From Opitutaceae bacterium (GTDB lineage Bacteria; Verrucomicrobiota; Verrucomicrobiae; Opitutales; Opitutaceae), in NCBI GenBank assembly GCA_031266495.1, contig JAISAX010000724.1:1-6493 (forward strand): a stretch of 6,493 nt of DNA. Direction: 5' to 3'. A model generated the notes under the pieces. The model made no database searches and was not told the origin of the DNA. It worked only from the letters and a program-made list of their open reading frames with translations. A program made the position numbers and the translations under genes. Positions 5,501 through 6,493 of the stretch are shown here, piece after piece; the first letter of the stretch is position 1; each line of letters begins with the position of its first letter.

Positions 5501-6493
5501 ATGACCTCACCCGATGAACCCTCGCCAACCGACGCGCCCGCCGTCGGCGGAGCAGCAAAGGCAGATGCAAGCAATGGCGAGCACGACCGGATATTTCGGC
5601 ACGCGTTTTCGCTGCCGGTGGTGGCGCGGCAGTTTTTGAGAAGATGGTTGCCGCCCGAACTGGTGAGGCAAACCGACTGGCATACGTTAGGAGTCAGCCG
5701 GATATCGGGAATCAGCGACACCCTGTCCGAACGGCGGGAAGACGTCGTTTATCGAATCAGGATGGAAGGGCGCGAGGTGCATTTTTACGTGTTGCTGGAG
5801 CACCAGACGAAAAGCGAGAAGTACATGGCCCGGCGCATTCTTGAGGAAATTCTGTTTATTTGGCGACAGGACGAACACGACCGGGCCGGGGAAGAGGCGG
5901 CAGCCAAGGTGGCGGCCAAGGCAGGCAAAAGCGGACGTGGATCGGGCAAACTGCCGTTGGTCATATCGATGGTATTGCATCCCGGACCGGGCAAATGGGG
6001 CAAGATCTGGCGGCTGGCCGACCTGATCGACGTGCCGCCGGGCATGGAAAAATGGGCGCGGACGTTTATGCCCGACTGCGGTTTTATCGTGGTGGAGCTG
6101 GCGGGACTCCCGCTCGAAAAACTGGCCGACGGCGCCCTGGCCCGCGCCATTCTGGGAGCGCTTCAGGGCAATCGGCTGGGGTTGATGGACATTCGCAAGA
6201 TCAAGCGTCTGCTGGACGAGACCTTTGCCGACCCGGACCGGGTCTCCATAGGCGCGGTGATCAACCAGCTCTGGCACTACCTGATTTCGTCTTCGGACTT
6301 GAAACACGAACAGATCGAAGGCATCGTTACGGACACCATTCCAAAGGAATACAAGACAACTGACATCATGAACACCGTCGAACGACTCAGGCAGGAAGGC
6401 AGGCAGGAAGGCCTCCAGGAGGGCCAGCACAACGCCGTGATAGAAGCCCTTGAGGTGCGGTTTGCGCGAGTACCGGAAGGGTTGCAGGAAGCA
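5501..6493 (+). CDS. Rpn-family (YhgA-like) PD-(D/E)XK nuclease/putative transposase, 3'-truncated by window end
   Basis: 331 codons with no stop before the window ends, so the C-terminus is missing; family members are often about 300-350 residues, so little may be lost. After a 27-residue low-complexity N-terminus comes HDRIFRHAFSLPVVARQFLR (28-47), typical of the family. The nuclease core is visible as ISDTLSERREDVVYRI (71-86, likely Asp81) and FYVLLEHQTKSEKYMARR (95-112), where Glu100 and Gln102 match the usual E-x-Q form of the PD-(D/E)XK site. LPLVISMVLHPGPGKW (151-166) corresponds to the family's 'LPxVIPIVLYHG' segment. An Ala/Lys/Gly-rich stretch (127-150) looks like an insertion. The end carries RQEGRQEGLQEGQ, the Gly-Glu repeat common in these proteins. 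Related Rpn proteins in E. coli act as DNA nucleases promoting RecA-independent recombination; here that is by family only. CGG is its commonest Arg codon (13 of 29), unlike the CGC-dominated genes upstream. No terminal inverted repeats are seen. Confidence 0.85.
   Translation, partial: MTSPDEPSPTDAPAVGGAAKADASNGEHDRIFRHAFSLPVVARQFLRRWLPPELVRQTDWHTLGVSRISGISDTLSERREDVVYRIRMEGREVHFYVLLEHQTKSEKYMARRILEEILFIWRQDEHDRAGEEAAAKVAAKAGKSGRGSGKLPLVISMVLHPGPGKWGKIWRLADLIDVPPGMEKWARTFMPDCGFIVVELAGLPLEKLADGALARAILGALQGNRLGLMDIRKIKRLLDETFADPDRVSIGAVINQLWHYLISSSDLKHEQIEGIVTDTIPKEYKTTDIMNTVERLRQEGRQEGLQEGQHNAVIEALEVRFARVPEGLQEA
6389..6412 (+). repeat. Perfect 12-bp tandem duplication in the Rpn-like gene
   Basis: AGGCAGGAAGGC is repeated twice head to tail (6389-6400, 6401-6412). 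Being a multiple of three, it encodes a duplicated RQEG, followed by a diverged third copy (LQEG). It sits in the C-terminal Gly-Glu-rich tail, so copy number can change without breaking the frame. Confidence 0.85.

Noticed and set aside
5687..6430. 247-residue open frame on the - strand
   Set aside because: It is antisense to the Rpn-like gene, which has clear family motifs over its whole length.
5399..6493. Complete insertion sequence around the Rpn-like gene
   Set aside because: No terminal inverted repeats or target duplication are visible on the left side, and the right end lies outside the window.

Overview
The window is GC-rich bacterial DNA with five protein-coding genes, all on the + strand. 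The best fit is Verrucomicrobiota, probably an Opitutaceae-type organism. This is inferred from three things together: a pectate-lyase-superfamily enzyme fused by stop/start overlap to a PulG-like prepilin gene, two exported proteins with PEP-CTERM sorting tails, and an Rpn/YhgA-like PD-(D/E)XK protein. Planctomycetota or Lentisphaerota cannot be excluded from sequence reading alone. No RNA gene, CRISPR array or insertion-sequence end was seen.

Layout: (1) 54-1751, a secreted right-handed beta-helix protein of the pectate lyase 3/GH28-related superfamily. (2) 1748-2500, a type II secretion-type prepilin/pseudopilin whose ATG overlaps the previous stop (ATGA), so the two are probably co-translated. 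(3) 2501-2615, a pyrimidine-only-like spacer with C10 and C8 runs and a 26-bp period repeat. (4) 2616-3575, an exported PEP-CTERM protein of unknown function with a C9 + C7 run in its reading frame just after the signal peptide. (5) 3576-3793, a spacer with a C-rich left end, a small inverted repeat and a G12 run. (6) 3794-5398, an S8 (subtilisin-like) PEP-CTERM protease starting at GTG, with Glu at the usual catalytic Asp position. (7) 5399-5500, a spacer with a (GGGGA)5GGGG array that should fold as a G-quadruplex. (8) 5501-6493, an Rpn-family nuclease/transposase-like gene cut by the window end.

The first four genes are all exported or envelope proteins and suggest a cell-surface polysaccharide- and protein-processing locus. 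The lyase-like enzyme and the prepilin form one translational unit. The two PEP-CTERM proteins would need an exosortase encoded elsewhere. The fifth gene has different codon use (CGG-rich arginine codons, G-rich coding strand) and looks like separately acquired accessory DNA.

The most unusual theme is not a gene. Every spacer longer than 100 bp, and one coding region, carries long G/C homopolymers or G4-capable arrays. One C9 tract sits where a one-base slip would switch off a surface protein. This is a candidate phase-variation or G-quadruplex regulatory layer; it is a hypothesis, not shown by the sequence alone.
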